Source of the DNA: Guopingia tenuis
Lineage (GTDB): Bacteria > Bacillota > Clostridia > Christensenellales > Christensenellaceae
Reading direction: 5' to 3'
Assembly: GCF_014384805.1 (NCBI RefSeq)
Contig: NZ_JACRSS010000001.1
Coordinates: 434,001-498,000, forward strand
DNA: 64,000 bases
Below, piece by piece: positions 32,860 through 40,885 of this stretch. The position numbers and the translations under genes are program-made. Positions within the stretch are counted from its first letter, which is position 1, and every line of letters begins with the position of its first letter. The notes under the pieces were generated by a model that saw only the letters and a list, made by a program, of their open reading frames with translations, was not told where the DNA came from and searched no databases.

Positions 32860-33873
32860 TTATTCCTCCGCTGCCGAGGTTTCCGAAACCAGGCCGCGAA
32901 CCAGCTCCGGCTCGCCACCGGCAATGGGAATCCGATAGAGGTCATAATTGTTGTAGACATTCTGGAAATAAATCCAGCCGTCAGCCGAACAGATGCCAAC
33001 CGCCGAATCCTCGGTCACCAGCTCCGGCTCCTTAGAGGGGTTATTCAGATCCAGACGATAGAAACTCTGATCCTTGACCTGGTTCATCACGTCCAGATAG
33101 CAGAAATACAGATAATGATCCACCACATTCATCTCGCTGACAGGCATCTCAGATAGCTGCTTGCGGGCCGAGCCATCTACGCGGACCCGGAAGATGCCGT
33201 TGGTGTTTCCATAATAGATCCAGCCGTTTTCAATGCTCATCATCGAGGCGTTATCCGTCCCCACCACTTTGGGATCTTTCCCTTCTAGGCTCAGGGAATA
33301 AATTTTGCGCCGGTCGGAAGTGTTGATAAAGATCAGTCGGTCGCCATATACATTGAGGCCTTCTCCGTCATAGGACGTCAGCTGCCGCAAATCGCTGCCG
33401 TCTGTCCCTACGCGGTAGATTCCCTTTTTTACCACGTCGATTTCCTTGTCCATAAAGAAATAAACGGTATCATCCACTACGTTGATATATTTCACGGCGC
33501 AGTCTGTCAGCCGAATATTTTCCTTGGTCACAACATTATATTTATAGAGATTTGCCGCGTCCGAATGGTTGCTGTAATAGATCCAGTCTCCCTGCATGGC
33601 CATGTTGCTGGAAGTCTGATCCGTCAACCGCTCCTGCTTGCCGTCCGCATCCAGAGAAAAGATTCCCTTATAGTTAAAATATGTCGTATCACCGCTCTGC
33701 ACAACCATTGCATTGTTGCCAATGTTCCCCGAAGTATTGCCCCGGTCTGTCTGATCCGCTGCGGACTGCTGCACAAAGGTGAGCACCGCAATGACAATCA
33801 AGGCAATGACCAGAACCCCGGCGCTTATAAACACCGCCAACGTCTTTTTGTTCATTTGCTTTTGTTTCGCCAC
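32860..33873 (-). CDS. Membrane-anchored DUF5050 beta-propeller-like protein
   Basis: 337 residues. An N-terminal hydrophobic segment (TLAVFISAGVLVIALIVIAV) anchors an exported domain built of repeats with the pattern WIYYSNHSD, VYFFMDKE, RLIFINTS, WIYYGNTNG, YLYFCYLD and WIYFQNVYN, each followed by a short turn; this is the DUF5050 repeat, expected to fold as a propeller. The ligand is unknown. The GTG at 33873 has AGGAGAAA before it; an ATG six codons later is an alternative. A promoter is at 33918-33946. Confidence 0.8.
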   Translation of the reverse strand: MAKQKQMNKKTLAVFISAGVLVIALIVIAVLTFVQQSAADQTDRGNTSGNIGNNAMVVQSGDTTYFNYKGIFSLDADGKQERLTDQTSSNMAMQGDWIYYSNHSDAANLYKYNVVTKENIRLTDCAVKYINVVDDTVYFFMDKEIDVVKKGIYRVGTDGSDLRQLTSYDGEGLNVYGDRLIFINTSDRRKIYSLSLEGKDPKVVGTDNASMMSIENGWIYYGNTNGIFRVRVDGSARKQLSEMPVSEMNVVDHYLYFCYLDVMNQVKDQSFYRLDLNNPSKEPELVTEDSAVGICSADGWIYFQNVYNNYDLYRIPIAGGEPELVRGLVSETSAAEE

Positions 33874-33917
33874 GTTTCTTTCTCCTATCTTTTGCTTTTG
33901 AGAAAATTATACGATGT

Positions 33918-33946
33918 ATTATATCACGTTCCCTTATTTTCTTCAA
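33918..33946 (-). promoter_or_regulatory. Promoter of the DUF5050 gene
   Basis: On the minus strand TTGAAG (33941-33946) and TATAAT (33918-33923) are 17 bp apart, about 45 bp before the start codon. Confidence 0.65.
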
Positions 33947-34035
33947 TCCATTTTCTTTGTTACTTGTATAAATGCAAATATCGTTAGCGTTTAATATTTT
34001 TTTTGATTTTTTTTAAATTTTTTTCTCTTTTGCTA

Positions 34036-34166
34036 TTGACTTTTTCTTTTTATCTGGTATTATATAATCAATACTTAACATTTAGTATTGATGCATTGAG
34101 TATACCATCTTTAATCCTTTCTAATTTCAAATCTAGAGGAAGCCCGGTTTATAACCGGGCTTTTTT
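34036..34166 (+). ncRNA. Candidate small RNA transcription unit
   Basis: TTGACT (34036-34041) and TATTAT (34058-34063) form a promoter with 16-bp spacing; an intrinsic terminator (AGCCCGGTT 34141-34149, AACCGGGCT 34153-34161, then TTTTTT) ends the unit. The predicted transcript, about 34070-34166, is roughly 95 bases and has no start codon with a ribosome binding site. A quasi-palindrome, CAATACT and AGTATTG (34069-34075 and 34084-34090), sits at the predicted start and may be an operator or a 5' hairpin. Target and family are unknown. Confidence 0.5.
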
Positions 34167-34187
34167 CTATCCTCTTTCTGCAAAAAG

Positions 34188-34218
34188 AAAACCGGCCCAT
34201 CATAAAAAGGCCGGTTTT
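34188..34218 (-). terminator. Terminator after the Nramp-like gene
   Basis: AAAACCGGCC (34188-34197) and GGCCGGTTTT (34209-34218) form a perfect 10-bp stem. On the minus strand it is followed by CTTTTTG. Confidence 0.8.
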
Positions 34219-34242
34219 TTCCGTTATCGTTTCTTTTCGTTT

Positions 34243-35469
34243 TTAGAAAAACAGCTTATAGAGGTTACGCGCACTGATAAACAGCGTTACCCCGATAACG
34301 ATGATCGCCAGAATGTTGGCCACCACGCCATTTCTATTCTCCCCCATCAGCTTCTTATCATTGACGACAATCGTCAGGAGAATCGCAATGATGGGCAGGA
34401 TGACGGCATTCGCTGCCTGGGCAATGATAATCATTTCCGTGGGGCTGGATGTTAGACCGACAGCCGCCAGCACAACGCCCACAGCCAGCACCACCATCCA
34501 GATTGCCTTGAAACGCAACTTCTTCATATCGCTGCCCCAGCCGAGAATGCCCGAGGTTGCAAATGCTGCGGACAAAGGCGCGGTGATCGCTGAAGTGAGT
34601 CCTGCAGAAAAAATCCCAATGCCAAAGAAATATTTCGCCCAGTCGCCCAAAAGCGGCTGCATCGCTTTGGCCATATCCCCCGCGCTTGTGATCTCCTGCC
34701 CCGCCAGAGAAGGATTGGCTGCGGCAATAATGATCATCATGGAGATAATTCCGCCAAGGCCGATGGAAATGATGGCGTCCCACCGCGCCGTCTTGATCTG
34801 GGCGCGGTCTTTCCATTTCTGAGCCGAGGCTGAGCAGTGCAAAAAGATATTATAGGGAACTACCGTCGTTCCGATGAGGCCGGCCACGGTGAGCCAAGCG
34901 TTTTCCTCATTGGGAACTGCAGGCACGAACAGGCCCTTCAGCACACCACCCCAATCCGGCTGAGAGACAATTGCCGTACTGATAAACACAACGCTCATGA
35001 TGATGACCAGCGCCATCAAAATCTTCTCCACAACCTTATAGCTTCCCGAGGCCAGCAGGGCTAGTGCGACAGCGCCTACAATCACGCCCCACCAGGGAAT
35101 GCTGATTTCCGAAAAGATTAGGTTTGTCCCCATGGCGCCGCCTGTGATATTTCCGGTTTCATATGCGATGTTGCCAATGAAAATGGCAGCAATCACCAGG
35201 ATAATCACAAAAATTAAAATTCCTTTTTTATGCTGATACCGCTCCCGCAGCGCTTCCCCTAAGCCCATTTGGGTGACGATCCCCACCCGGCTCGCCATCT
35301 CCTGAAAGACGATGGTGGCGATAGTGGAAAACAGCATGGCCCAAAGCAGGGTGTATCCGTAGCTCGCACCAGAAAGCGTGCAGGTCGTTACCGTCCCGGG
35401 GCCGATAAACGCAGCCGCAACAAGGGCGCCGGGACCAATATTTTTCAGCTTCTGCCAAAACTTGCTCAT
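34243..35469 (-). CDS. Nramp-family transporter with non-canonical metal site
   Basis: 408 residues with about eleven membrane spans. The family is clear from IGPGALVAAAFIGPGTVTTC at the start and VAGLIGTTVVPYNIFLHCSA in the middle. However, the metal-binding DPGN of the first helix reads GPGT, and the MPH of the sixth helix reads VPY. Classic MntH residues are therefore missing, so manganese should not be assumed; Nramp-related carriers with altered sites transport other ions such as magnesium. The ATG at 35469 is preferred. The promoter at 35558-35586 carries inverted repeats. It is a single-gene unit. Confidence 0.85.
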   Translation of the reverse strand: MSKFWQKLKNIGPGALVAAAFIGPGTVTTCTLSGASYGYTLLWAMLFSTIATIVFQEMASRVGIVTQMGLGEALRERYQHKKGILIFVIILVIAAIFIGNIAYETGNITGGAMGTNLIFSEISIPWWGVIVGAVALALLASGSYKVVEKILMALVIIMSVVFISTAIVSQPDWGGVLKGLFVPAVPNEENAWLTVAGLIGTTVVPYNIFLHCSASAQKWKDRAQIKTARWDAIISIGLGGIISMMIIIAAANPSLAGQEITSAGDMAKAMQPLLGDWAKYFFGIGIFSAGLTSAITAPLSAAFATSGILGWGSDMKKLRFKAIWMVVLAVGVVLAAVGLTSSPTEMIIIAQAANAVILPIIAILLTIVVNDKKLMGENRNGVVANILAIIVIGVTLFISARNLYKLFF

Positions 35470-35533
35470 GTTCCTTTTCCTCACTATTCCTTTTTAATTG
35501 AAATACGGATATTCTAAAAAACGCCGAAAATCC

Positions 35534-35586
35534 ATACTATATGAAAAGATGATATTGATAGTATATGATAATCAGTATACTGTAAA
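35534..35586 (-). promoter_or_regulatory. Promoter with nested inverted repeats before the Nramp-like gene
   Basis: On the minus strand TTTACA (35581-35586) and TACTAT (35558-35563) are 17 bp apart. Within it AGTATA and TATACT (35560-35565, 35576-35581) form an inverted repeat, and ATACTAT (35534-35540) pairs with ATAGTAT (35558-35564). A metal-responsive repressor is an obvious guess, but no known box is matched exactly. Confidence 0.5.
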
Positions 35587-35611
35587 ATTTTTTATCTGGC
35601 AAGAAAAGATT

Positions 35612-35646
35612 GGGCGGAAAACCGAAAATGATCCGTTTTTCCGCCC
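35612..35646 (-). terminator. Terminator of the glutamate synthase operon
   Basis: GGGCGGAAAA (35612-35621) and TTTTCCGCCC (35637-35646) form a perfect 10-bp stem 20 bp after the last gene; the minus strand continues AATCTTTTCTT. Confidence 0.75.
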
Positions 35647-35666
35647 GAAGAGGAGTTATTTTGGCC

Positions 35667-36392
35667 TTAATTATATGTATATAGCTGTTTATAGGGATTT
35701 TTGGTATCCGGAGTGAGAATCACAAAGGAATCCTCCAAAATCTCTTTGGAATCTCTGCCAAAAAGGCGGCAGTATTCCTGAATCAGTGGCTGGAGCTCCG
35801 CTTTATCCTCTTCCTCCGCAAAGCAGGCATGAACCTGCGCCGGAAGTTTTTCTGGGAGAGACTCCGCCCGGATCGCCATTTTTCCGCCGTGCATTCCCGT
35901 CCCGCAGAAGCTGCCCACGGGGTATTCCCCTTCCTCGCAATCCAGGCCTAGGACGACAATTGTGCCCCCGGCCTGATATTCTCCAAGGAAGCAGCCCGCC
36001 CGGCCGCCAATGACGATTGCCGGCTGTTTATCCTTAAATGCCTTCATATGGATTCCCGCGCGGTATCCCGCGTCCTTTTCCACAAAGATGCTCCCGCCGC
36101 GCATGGCATAGCCCGTTGCGTCTCCGGAGGAACCATGGATTATGATGGTCCCTTCATTCATAGTATCACCTACGGCATCCTGTCCATTTCCTCGCACCTC
36201 GATGACCGCGCCGTTCAGATACGCCCCCAGGGCATTGCCCGGGGTCCCGGCGATGTTGATATGCTTGCCGTTGAGGCCGCTTCCAATATACCGCTGGCCG
36301 CAGCAGTTTTCCACCGTCACCTCTGTTCCGGCAGCCTCCCGGATCTGCTCGTTTAAATCTTTAAAGTGCATTCCCGATGCATCGATCATCAT
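35667..36392 (-). CDS. Glutamate synthase GXGXG-domain subunit (GltB3-like)
   Basis: 241 residues made of the GXGXG right-handed beta-helix found at the C-terminus of large glutamate synthases. The repeated pattern is visible in GNALGAYLNGAVIEVRGNGQ, GDTMNEGTIIIHGSSGD and GYAMRGGSIFVEKDAG. In multidomain enzymes this part shapes the ammonia tunnel. Here it is a separate subunit. Its start overlaps the stop of the flavoprotein gene (ATGA), and it ends the five-gene operon. Confidence 0.92.
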   Translation of the reverse strand: MMIDASGMHFKDLNEQIREAAGTEVTVENCCGQRYIGSGLNGKHINIAGTPGNALGAYLNGAVIEVRGNGQDAVGDTMNEGTIIIHGSSGDATGYAMRGGSIFVEKDAGYRAGIHMKAFKDKQPAIVIGGRAGCFLGEYQAGGTIVVLGLDCEEGEYPVGSFCGTGMHGGKMAIRAESLPEKLPAQVHACFAEEEDKAELQPLIQEYCRLFGRDSKEILEDSFVILTPDTKNPYKQLYTYN

Positions 36393-37624
36393 ATCCGCAT
36401 TCCTCCCAGTTTCTCTGCTCTCTGCTTTCTGGAAAATGCCATCAGCTGCGGCTTTTCCTTGATAAGCTGGTAATCGATGGCGGCAAGGGGCGTCTGTTCC
36501 CGGATCAGGGAGGTGTAGATGCCCGCCCGCTCGACATTCCCAATCAGAATATATCCTTTGAGCAGACCGTCTTTCGTCACCAGCTTTTTGTAATTCCCTT
36601 CCGAATCCTGCAGCACCTCCGCATCGCCGTCATAGCTTCCGGCCGTAATCATATGCAGCCCGAAAAAGCCGATGGCATTCATGGGAACGGCTTTTTTGAA
36701 ATGGGCCTCTCCCCCGGCCATGGCGATTCCCGCAGCTTCCCCCTGCATATAGGCATTGGGCAGCAGAGCCAGGATCCGGTTCTGTCCTGTCGTAATATCA
36801 TAACTTTCGCAACAGTCTCCCGCCGCATAGATATCCGGCAGAGAGGTTTCCCCGCAGTCGCTGGCAGCGATGCCGCGGGAGACCTTCCCCCCCGCCTGGG
36901 CGACCAGCTCCGTATTGGGACGCACGCCCACGGCAATGACAACCACATCAAATCCAATCTCTTTTCCGCTTTGCAGCAGCGCCCGCTCCGGCAGGAATTG
37001 CCGGACGCTGTCGGATAAATAGAAAACAATTCCTTTTGCTTCCAGAAGTCTCTGCACAATAGATGAGCCTTCCGCGTCCAAAATACTCGGCAGAATGCGA
37101 TCCGCCAGGTCGACGACAGCGATAGAGCCAACCCGCCCATGGATTCCCTCCGCGCATTTCAGCCCAATCAGTCCGGCTCCCACAATCAGTACCCGGCTTT
37201 TGGGGGTGAGCGCTGCTTCCAACGTTTTGGCATCCTTCAGTGTCATAAAGGTAAAACGCTTTTTCACCATTTCCAACCCCTCCATCGGCGGAATAAAGGG
37301 GCGGGAGCCGGTTGCCACCATAAGCTTGTCATAGGCGATCTTCTCTCCATCCTCCAGCAAAACTGTTTTTTCCTCCGGCCGAATGGCGCAAACGTGTCTG
37401 CCCAGGAGCAGCGTTACTCCGTTTTTTTCATAAAAATCATCCGGGCGGTACTTCATCCTTTCCTCTGTCGTCTTTCCGCAAAGCAGATAGGAAATAAGCG
37501 GCCGGGAATAGGTATGATACGCCTCGTCGCTGATCACTGTAATAGAGCCGGCGCCGTCCACCTGGCGAATCCCCTCGATGGTCCCCACGGCCGCCGCCGA
37601 ATTTCCGATAATCACATATCTCAT
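36389..37624 (-). CDS. FAD/NAD(P)-dependent oxidoreductase of the glutamate synthase operon
   Basis: 411 residues of the class of NADH-rubredoxin or nitrite reductase-like flavoproteins. FAD-binding GxGxxA-type motif VIIGNSAAAVGTIEGI at the N-terminus, NAD(P)-binding VLIVGAGLIGLKCAEGI near residue 145, and DIYAAGDCCES for FAD near residue 270. It likely delivers reducing power from NAD(P)H to the ferredoxin-like subunit. The ATG at 37624 overlaps the ferredoxin stop (ATGA) and has GAGGAG upstream; the longer frame is not used. Confidence 0.9.
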   Translation of the reverse strand: MRYVIIGNSAAAVGTIEGIRQVDGAGSITVISDEAYHTYSRPLISYLLCGKTTEERMKYRPDDFYEKNGVTLLLGRHVCAIRPEEKTVLLEDGEKIAYDKLMVATGSRPFIPPMEGLEMVKKRFTFMTLKDAKTLEAALTPKSRVLIVGAGLIGLKCAEGIHGRVGSIAVVDLADRILPSILDAEGSSIVQRLLEAKGIVFYLSDSVRQFLPERALLQSGKEIGFDVVVIAVGVRPNTELVAQAGGKVSRGIAASDCGETSLPDIYAAGDCCESYDITTGQNRILALLPNAYMQGEAAGIAMAGGEAHFKKAVPMNAIGFFGLHMITAGSYDGDAEVLQDSEGNYKKLVTKDGLLKGYILIGNVERAGIYTSLIREQTPLAAIDYQLIKEKPQLMAFSRKQRAEKLGGMRI

Positions 37625-38055
37625 ACTGCTCTCTCCTCGAAAACAATGGCCTTGTTGGGGCATCCCTTCACGCAGGCCGGCAGGCCTCCGGCATTTTTCG
37701 TACATAGCTCACACTTTTGGATCGCTCCATTTTCCGAAGGCATGACCGCACCATAGGGGCAGGCCATGATACAGGTATAGCAGCCTACGCACTTTTCCGG
37801 ATCGATGGAGATGACGCCGTTTTCCTCTGTCAAAGCGCCGCTGATACAGCTTTTGACGCATAGTGGTTCGTCACAATGGCGGCAGGACACGGCAAAGCTC
37901 ACGTTGCCCCGCTCCTCGATGCGGATACGGGGATGGATCTCGATTCCCTTGAGGGCCTTGACCATGTCGCTTTCCCCGGAATTGGCAAAAGCACAATAGT
38001 ATTCGCAAAGATGGCAACCCAGGCACCATTTTTCATTGACATAGATTTTCTTCAT
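37621..38055 (-). CDS. 4Fe-4S ferredoxin subunit (HycB/DmsB-like)
   Basis: 144 residues with four cysteine groups: CLGCHLCEYYC, CRHCDEPLCVKSC, CVGCYTCIMACP and CELCTKNAGGLPACVKGC. The arrangement matches electron-transfer subunits of the HycB/DmsB type with up to four clusters. It stands between the FMN/Fe-S catalytic subunit and the flavoprotein, and is therefore the probable wire between them. Confidence 0.9.
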   Translation of the reverse strand: MKKIYVNEKWCLGCHLCEYYCAFANSGESDMVKALKGIEIHPRIRIEERGNVSFAVSCRHCDEPLCVKSCISGALTEENGVISIDPEKCVGCYTCIMACPYGAVMPSENGAIQKCELCTKNAGGLPACVKGCPNKAIVFEERAV

Positions 38056-38060
38056 CTGCC

Positions 38061-39566
38061 TTATTCCCCCGCATGCTTGATCCCAAGGATCTCCAGCTCT
38101 TTTTCGTTGAGGCCCACACCCCGCAGCATCAGGCGGTTGCCCCGCAGGGCTTCAATGGAGTTGATTCCCATGCCGCCCATCATTTCCTTAATCTCGTGGT
38201 TCCAGGCAGTCACCAGGTTGATGAGGCGCTGGCATCCCACGTCTGGATTCAGCCGCCGCACCAGCTCCGGCCGCTGGGTTGCTATTCCCCAGTTGCATTT
38301 TCCGCTGTGGCAGTTGCGGCAGAGATGGCAGCCCAGGGCCAGCAGGGCGCTTGTGGCAATATACACCGCGTCCGCCCCCAAAGCAATGGCCTTGACGATA
38401 TCCGCACTGTTCCGAATGGAACCGCCGATGACCAGCGAAACATGATTGCGGATCCCTTCCTGCCGCAGCCGTTCATCCACGCTGGCCAGCGCCAGCTCGA
38501 TGGGAATGCCCACGTTGTCGCGGATGCGTGTAGGCGCGGCGCCTGTGCCGCCTCGGAAGCCGTCGATAGCAATGATATCCGCGCCGCTTCGTGCAATGCC
38601 GCTGGCAATGGCCGCCACGTTATGCACAGCCGCAATTTTCACAATGACTGGCTTTTTGTATTCCGTCGCCTCTTTGAGGGAAAATACCAGCTGCCGCAGG
38701 TCCTCAATGGAATAGATATCGTGATGAGGCGCCGGGGATATGGCATCCGACCCTTCGGGGATCATGCGCGTTTTGGAGATATCTCCCACAATTTTCGCCC
38801 CCGGCAGGTGCCCGCCGATTCCGGGCTTGGCTCCCTGCCCCATCTTTATTTCGATAGCCGCACCTGCCTCCAGATAGGCCTTATGCACGCCAAAGCGTCC
38901 GGACGCCACCTGCACGATGGTATGCGGGCCGTACTGGTAGAAATCCTCATGGAGCCCGCCTTCCCCCGTGTTATAGAAGGTTCCCAGCGCCGTCGCCGCC
39001 CGGGCCAGGCTCTCATGGGCATTATAGCTGATGGAGCCATAGGACATGGCCGAGAACATCACCGGAACCTGCAGTTCCAGCCCCGGAGGCAGGTTGTTCA
39101 CGAGTCTGCCCGCATCATCCCTTTGAATTTTGGAAGGCTTCGCCCCCAAAAATACCTTGGTTTCCATCGGCTCCCGCAGGGGATCGATGGAAGGATTGGT
39201 GACCTGGGAAGCATTGATGAGGATATGATCCCAATAGATGGGATACTGCTTGGGATTCCCCATGGAGGAGAGCAGTACGCCGCCGCTTCCGGCCTGGCGG
39301 TATATTTCCGCGATATTTGTCCCGCTCCAGCTGGCGTTCTCCTTAAATGTATGGTCGGTTTTTACGATCTTCAGGGCCCGTGTGGGACATAGCGATACGC
39401 ACCGATGGCAGTTGACGCATTTGCTCTCGTCGCTCATCATGCGCTTATTTTCAGGGTCATAGAAATGCACTTCATTGGCGCACTGCCGTTCACATACGCG
39501 GCAGGCGATGCACCGATCCGCATTACGGACCACTTCATATTCCGGATATAAGAAATCGATGGGCAT
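38061..39566 (-). CDS. Glutamate synthase catalytic subunit (FMN/Fe-S, GltB2-like)
   Basis: 501 residues. The N-terminus holds two 4Fe-4S motifs (CIACRVCERQC and CVNCHRCVSLCP). The remainder is the FMN-binding glutamate synthase barrel, with GQGAKPGIGGHLPGAKI, SPAPHHDIYSIEDL, DGFRGGTGAAPT and a cysteine-rich ALGCHLCRNCHSGKC that should bind the 3Fe-4S cluster. This is the short archaeal or clostridial type rather than the 1500-residue GltB. The ATG at 39566 has GGAGGTG upstream and overlaps the stop of the amidotransferase gene by one base. Confidence 0.94.
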   Translation of the reverse strand: MPIDFLYPEYEVVRNADRCIACRVCERQCANEVHFYDPENKRMMSDESKCVNCHRCVSLCPTRALKIVKTDHTFKENASWSGTNIAEIYRQAGSGGVLLSSMGNPKQYPIYWDHILINASQVTNPSIDPLREPMETKVFLGAKPSKIQRDDAGRLVNNLPPGLELQVPVMFSAMSYGSISYNAHESLARAATALGTFYNTGEGGLHEDFYQYGPHTIVQVASGRFGVHKAYLEAGAAIEIKMGQGAKPGIGGHLPGAKIVGDISKTRMIPEGSDAISPAPHHDIYSIEDLRQLVFSLKEATEYKKPVIVKIAAVHNVAAIASGIARSGADIIAIDGFRGGTGAAPTRIRDNVGIPIELALASVDERLRQEGIRNHVSLVIGGSIRNSADIVKAIALGADAVYIATSALLALGCHLCRNCHSGKCNWGIATQRPELVRRLNPDVGCQRLINLVTAWNHEIKEMMGGMGINSIEALRGNRLMLRGVGLNEKELEILGIKHAGE

Positions 39567-40657
39567 TATGCTGCACCTCCATCCAATGTCACAATCACAG
39601 CTTCTCCGCCTTTGGGGGACCAGACCGCGTCCAGCTCCGGCTCCACGATGCGGATCGCGCATTCCTCGCTGGCCATATAGACCCGGTCTCCCTTTTCTCC
39701 CACTACCATACTGCGCAGCTTGAGGCGGTCGTTTAGCGCCATCATGCCGCCGTCAAATCCGATGAGAATGGAAAAAGGCCCGGTGATGAGCAGACTGGAG
39801 AACATATTGCGAAGATAGGTCATCCGCTCCCGTTCCTCCGGTTCCATCGCCTCAATATCGCTCCAGAAGGGGGCCGCAATGACATCCGCCGTCTCCGTGA
39901 GGCTGAGGCCCTGTTTGCGGACGAGAAAATCAATGATATAGGTGATGACCTCGGTATCCGTCAGAAGATTACATTTATAGCCATACATCTCGATAAACCG
40001 GCGGTTGGCATCATAGGAGGAAATTTCCCCGTTATGCACCACCGAAACGTCCAGCGTCGCAAAAGGATGCGCTCCGCCCCACCAGCCAGGGGTGTTGGTA
40101 GGATACCGTCCGTGCGCCGTCCAGCAATATCCGGCATATTCTTCCAGCCGATAAAACCGGCCCACATCCTCTGGATAGCCCACGGCCTTGAACACGCCCA
40201 TATTCTTTCCGCTGGAAAAAACATAGGCCCCCGTGATATCCGAATTGATGCGCGTCACGCACCGGGATGTAAATTCAGATTCCTCCAGCTGGGTCTCCTC
40301 CAGCTTGGTGTGCAGCGGGCGCACAAAGTAGCGCCAGATCAACGGCTCATTGACGATGGAGGCCACCTTCCTTGTGGGGATCTTGGATAGATTGATAATA
40401 TCGAAATGTTCTTCAATAAAGGCTTCGCAGGTTCCCTTTGCCGTTTTGTCGTCATAAAAGACGTGCAGGGCATAGAAATCCTTATACTGCGGATAAATGC
40501 CATATCCGGCAAAACCGCCGCCCAGGCCGTTGGAGCGGTCATGCATCGTGGCAATTGATCGGACGATCACATCGCCCGGGATGGCTTCTCCTGTTTTTGA
40601 AAAAATTCCCGAGATCGCGCATCCGGATGGAATCCTCGCCTCTCCCTCTAAAAGCAT
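39566..40657 (-). CDS. Glutamate synthase amidotransferase subunit (GltB1-like)
   Basis: 363 residues, class II glutamine amidotransferase. The putative nucleophile is Cys13 in SGCAISGIFSKTGEAI, so a 12-residue propeptide would have to be removed. Other family blocks are GLGGGFAGYGIYP, GYCWTAHGRYPTNTPGWWGG and VVHNGEISSYDANRRF. It releases ammonia from glutamine for the FMN subunit. It is the first gene of the operon, with GAGGAGGGAG before the ATG and a near-consensus promoter upstream. Confidence 0.93.
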   Translation of the reverse strand: MLLEGEARIPSGCAISGIFSKTGEAIPGDVIVRSIATMHDRSNGLGGGFAGYGIYPQYKDFYALHVFYDDKTAKGTCEAFIEEHFDIINLSKIPTRKVASIVNEPLIWRYFVRPLHTKLEETQLEESEFTSRCVTRINSDITGAYVFSSGKNMGVFKAVGYPEDVGRFYRLEEYAGYCWTAHGRYPTNTPGWWGGAHPFATLDVSVVHNGEISSYDANRRFIEMYGYKCNLLTDTEVITYIIDFLVRKQGLSLTETADVIAAPFWSDIEAMEPEERERMTYLRNMFSSLLITGPFSILIGFDGGMMALNDRLKLRSMVVGEKGDRVYMASEECAIRIVEPELDAVWSPKGGEAVIVTLDGGAA

Positions 40658-40686
40658 CGTTCTCCCTCCTCATTCAGGTCAAATTC

Positions 40687-40740
40687 TGCAATTATTATAT
40701 GGAATAACTTTCATTTTGTCAATATCAAAATGCAATTATT
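40687..40740 (-). promoter_or_regulatory. Promoter of the glutamate synthase operon with flanking direct repeats
   Basis: On the minus strand TTGACA (40717-40722) and TATAAT (40694-40699) are 17 bp apart, a consensus promoter about 30 bp before the start codon. TGCAATTATT occurs exactly twice on the plus strand, at 40687-40696 and 40731-40740, 44 bp apart and on both sides of the promoter. This is a candidate operator for looping or dimer binding. Confidence 0.7.
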
Positions 40741-40832
40741 TATTTTTATAATTTCATTTTAGATATCTGTTTTTGCTTTTCTATACATTATATACGCTAT
40801 TTCTCCTTCAATTTTTAAATTATTTTTTTAAA

Positions 40833-40879
40833 AAACTTGCAAATTTTCTATTGACATTTGCAAGTTTATGTTCTATAAT
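40833..40879 (+). promoter_or_regulatory. Promoter and operator of glutamine synthetase
   Basis: TTGACA (40851-40856) and TATAAT (40874-40879) are 17 bp apart. A perfect 12-bp inverted repeat, AAACTTGCAAAT (40833-40844) and ATTTGCAAGTTT (40856-40867), spans the -35 box. It does not match the GlnR consensus. Confidence 0.8.
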
Positions 40880-40885
40880 CATTCA

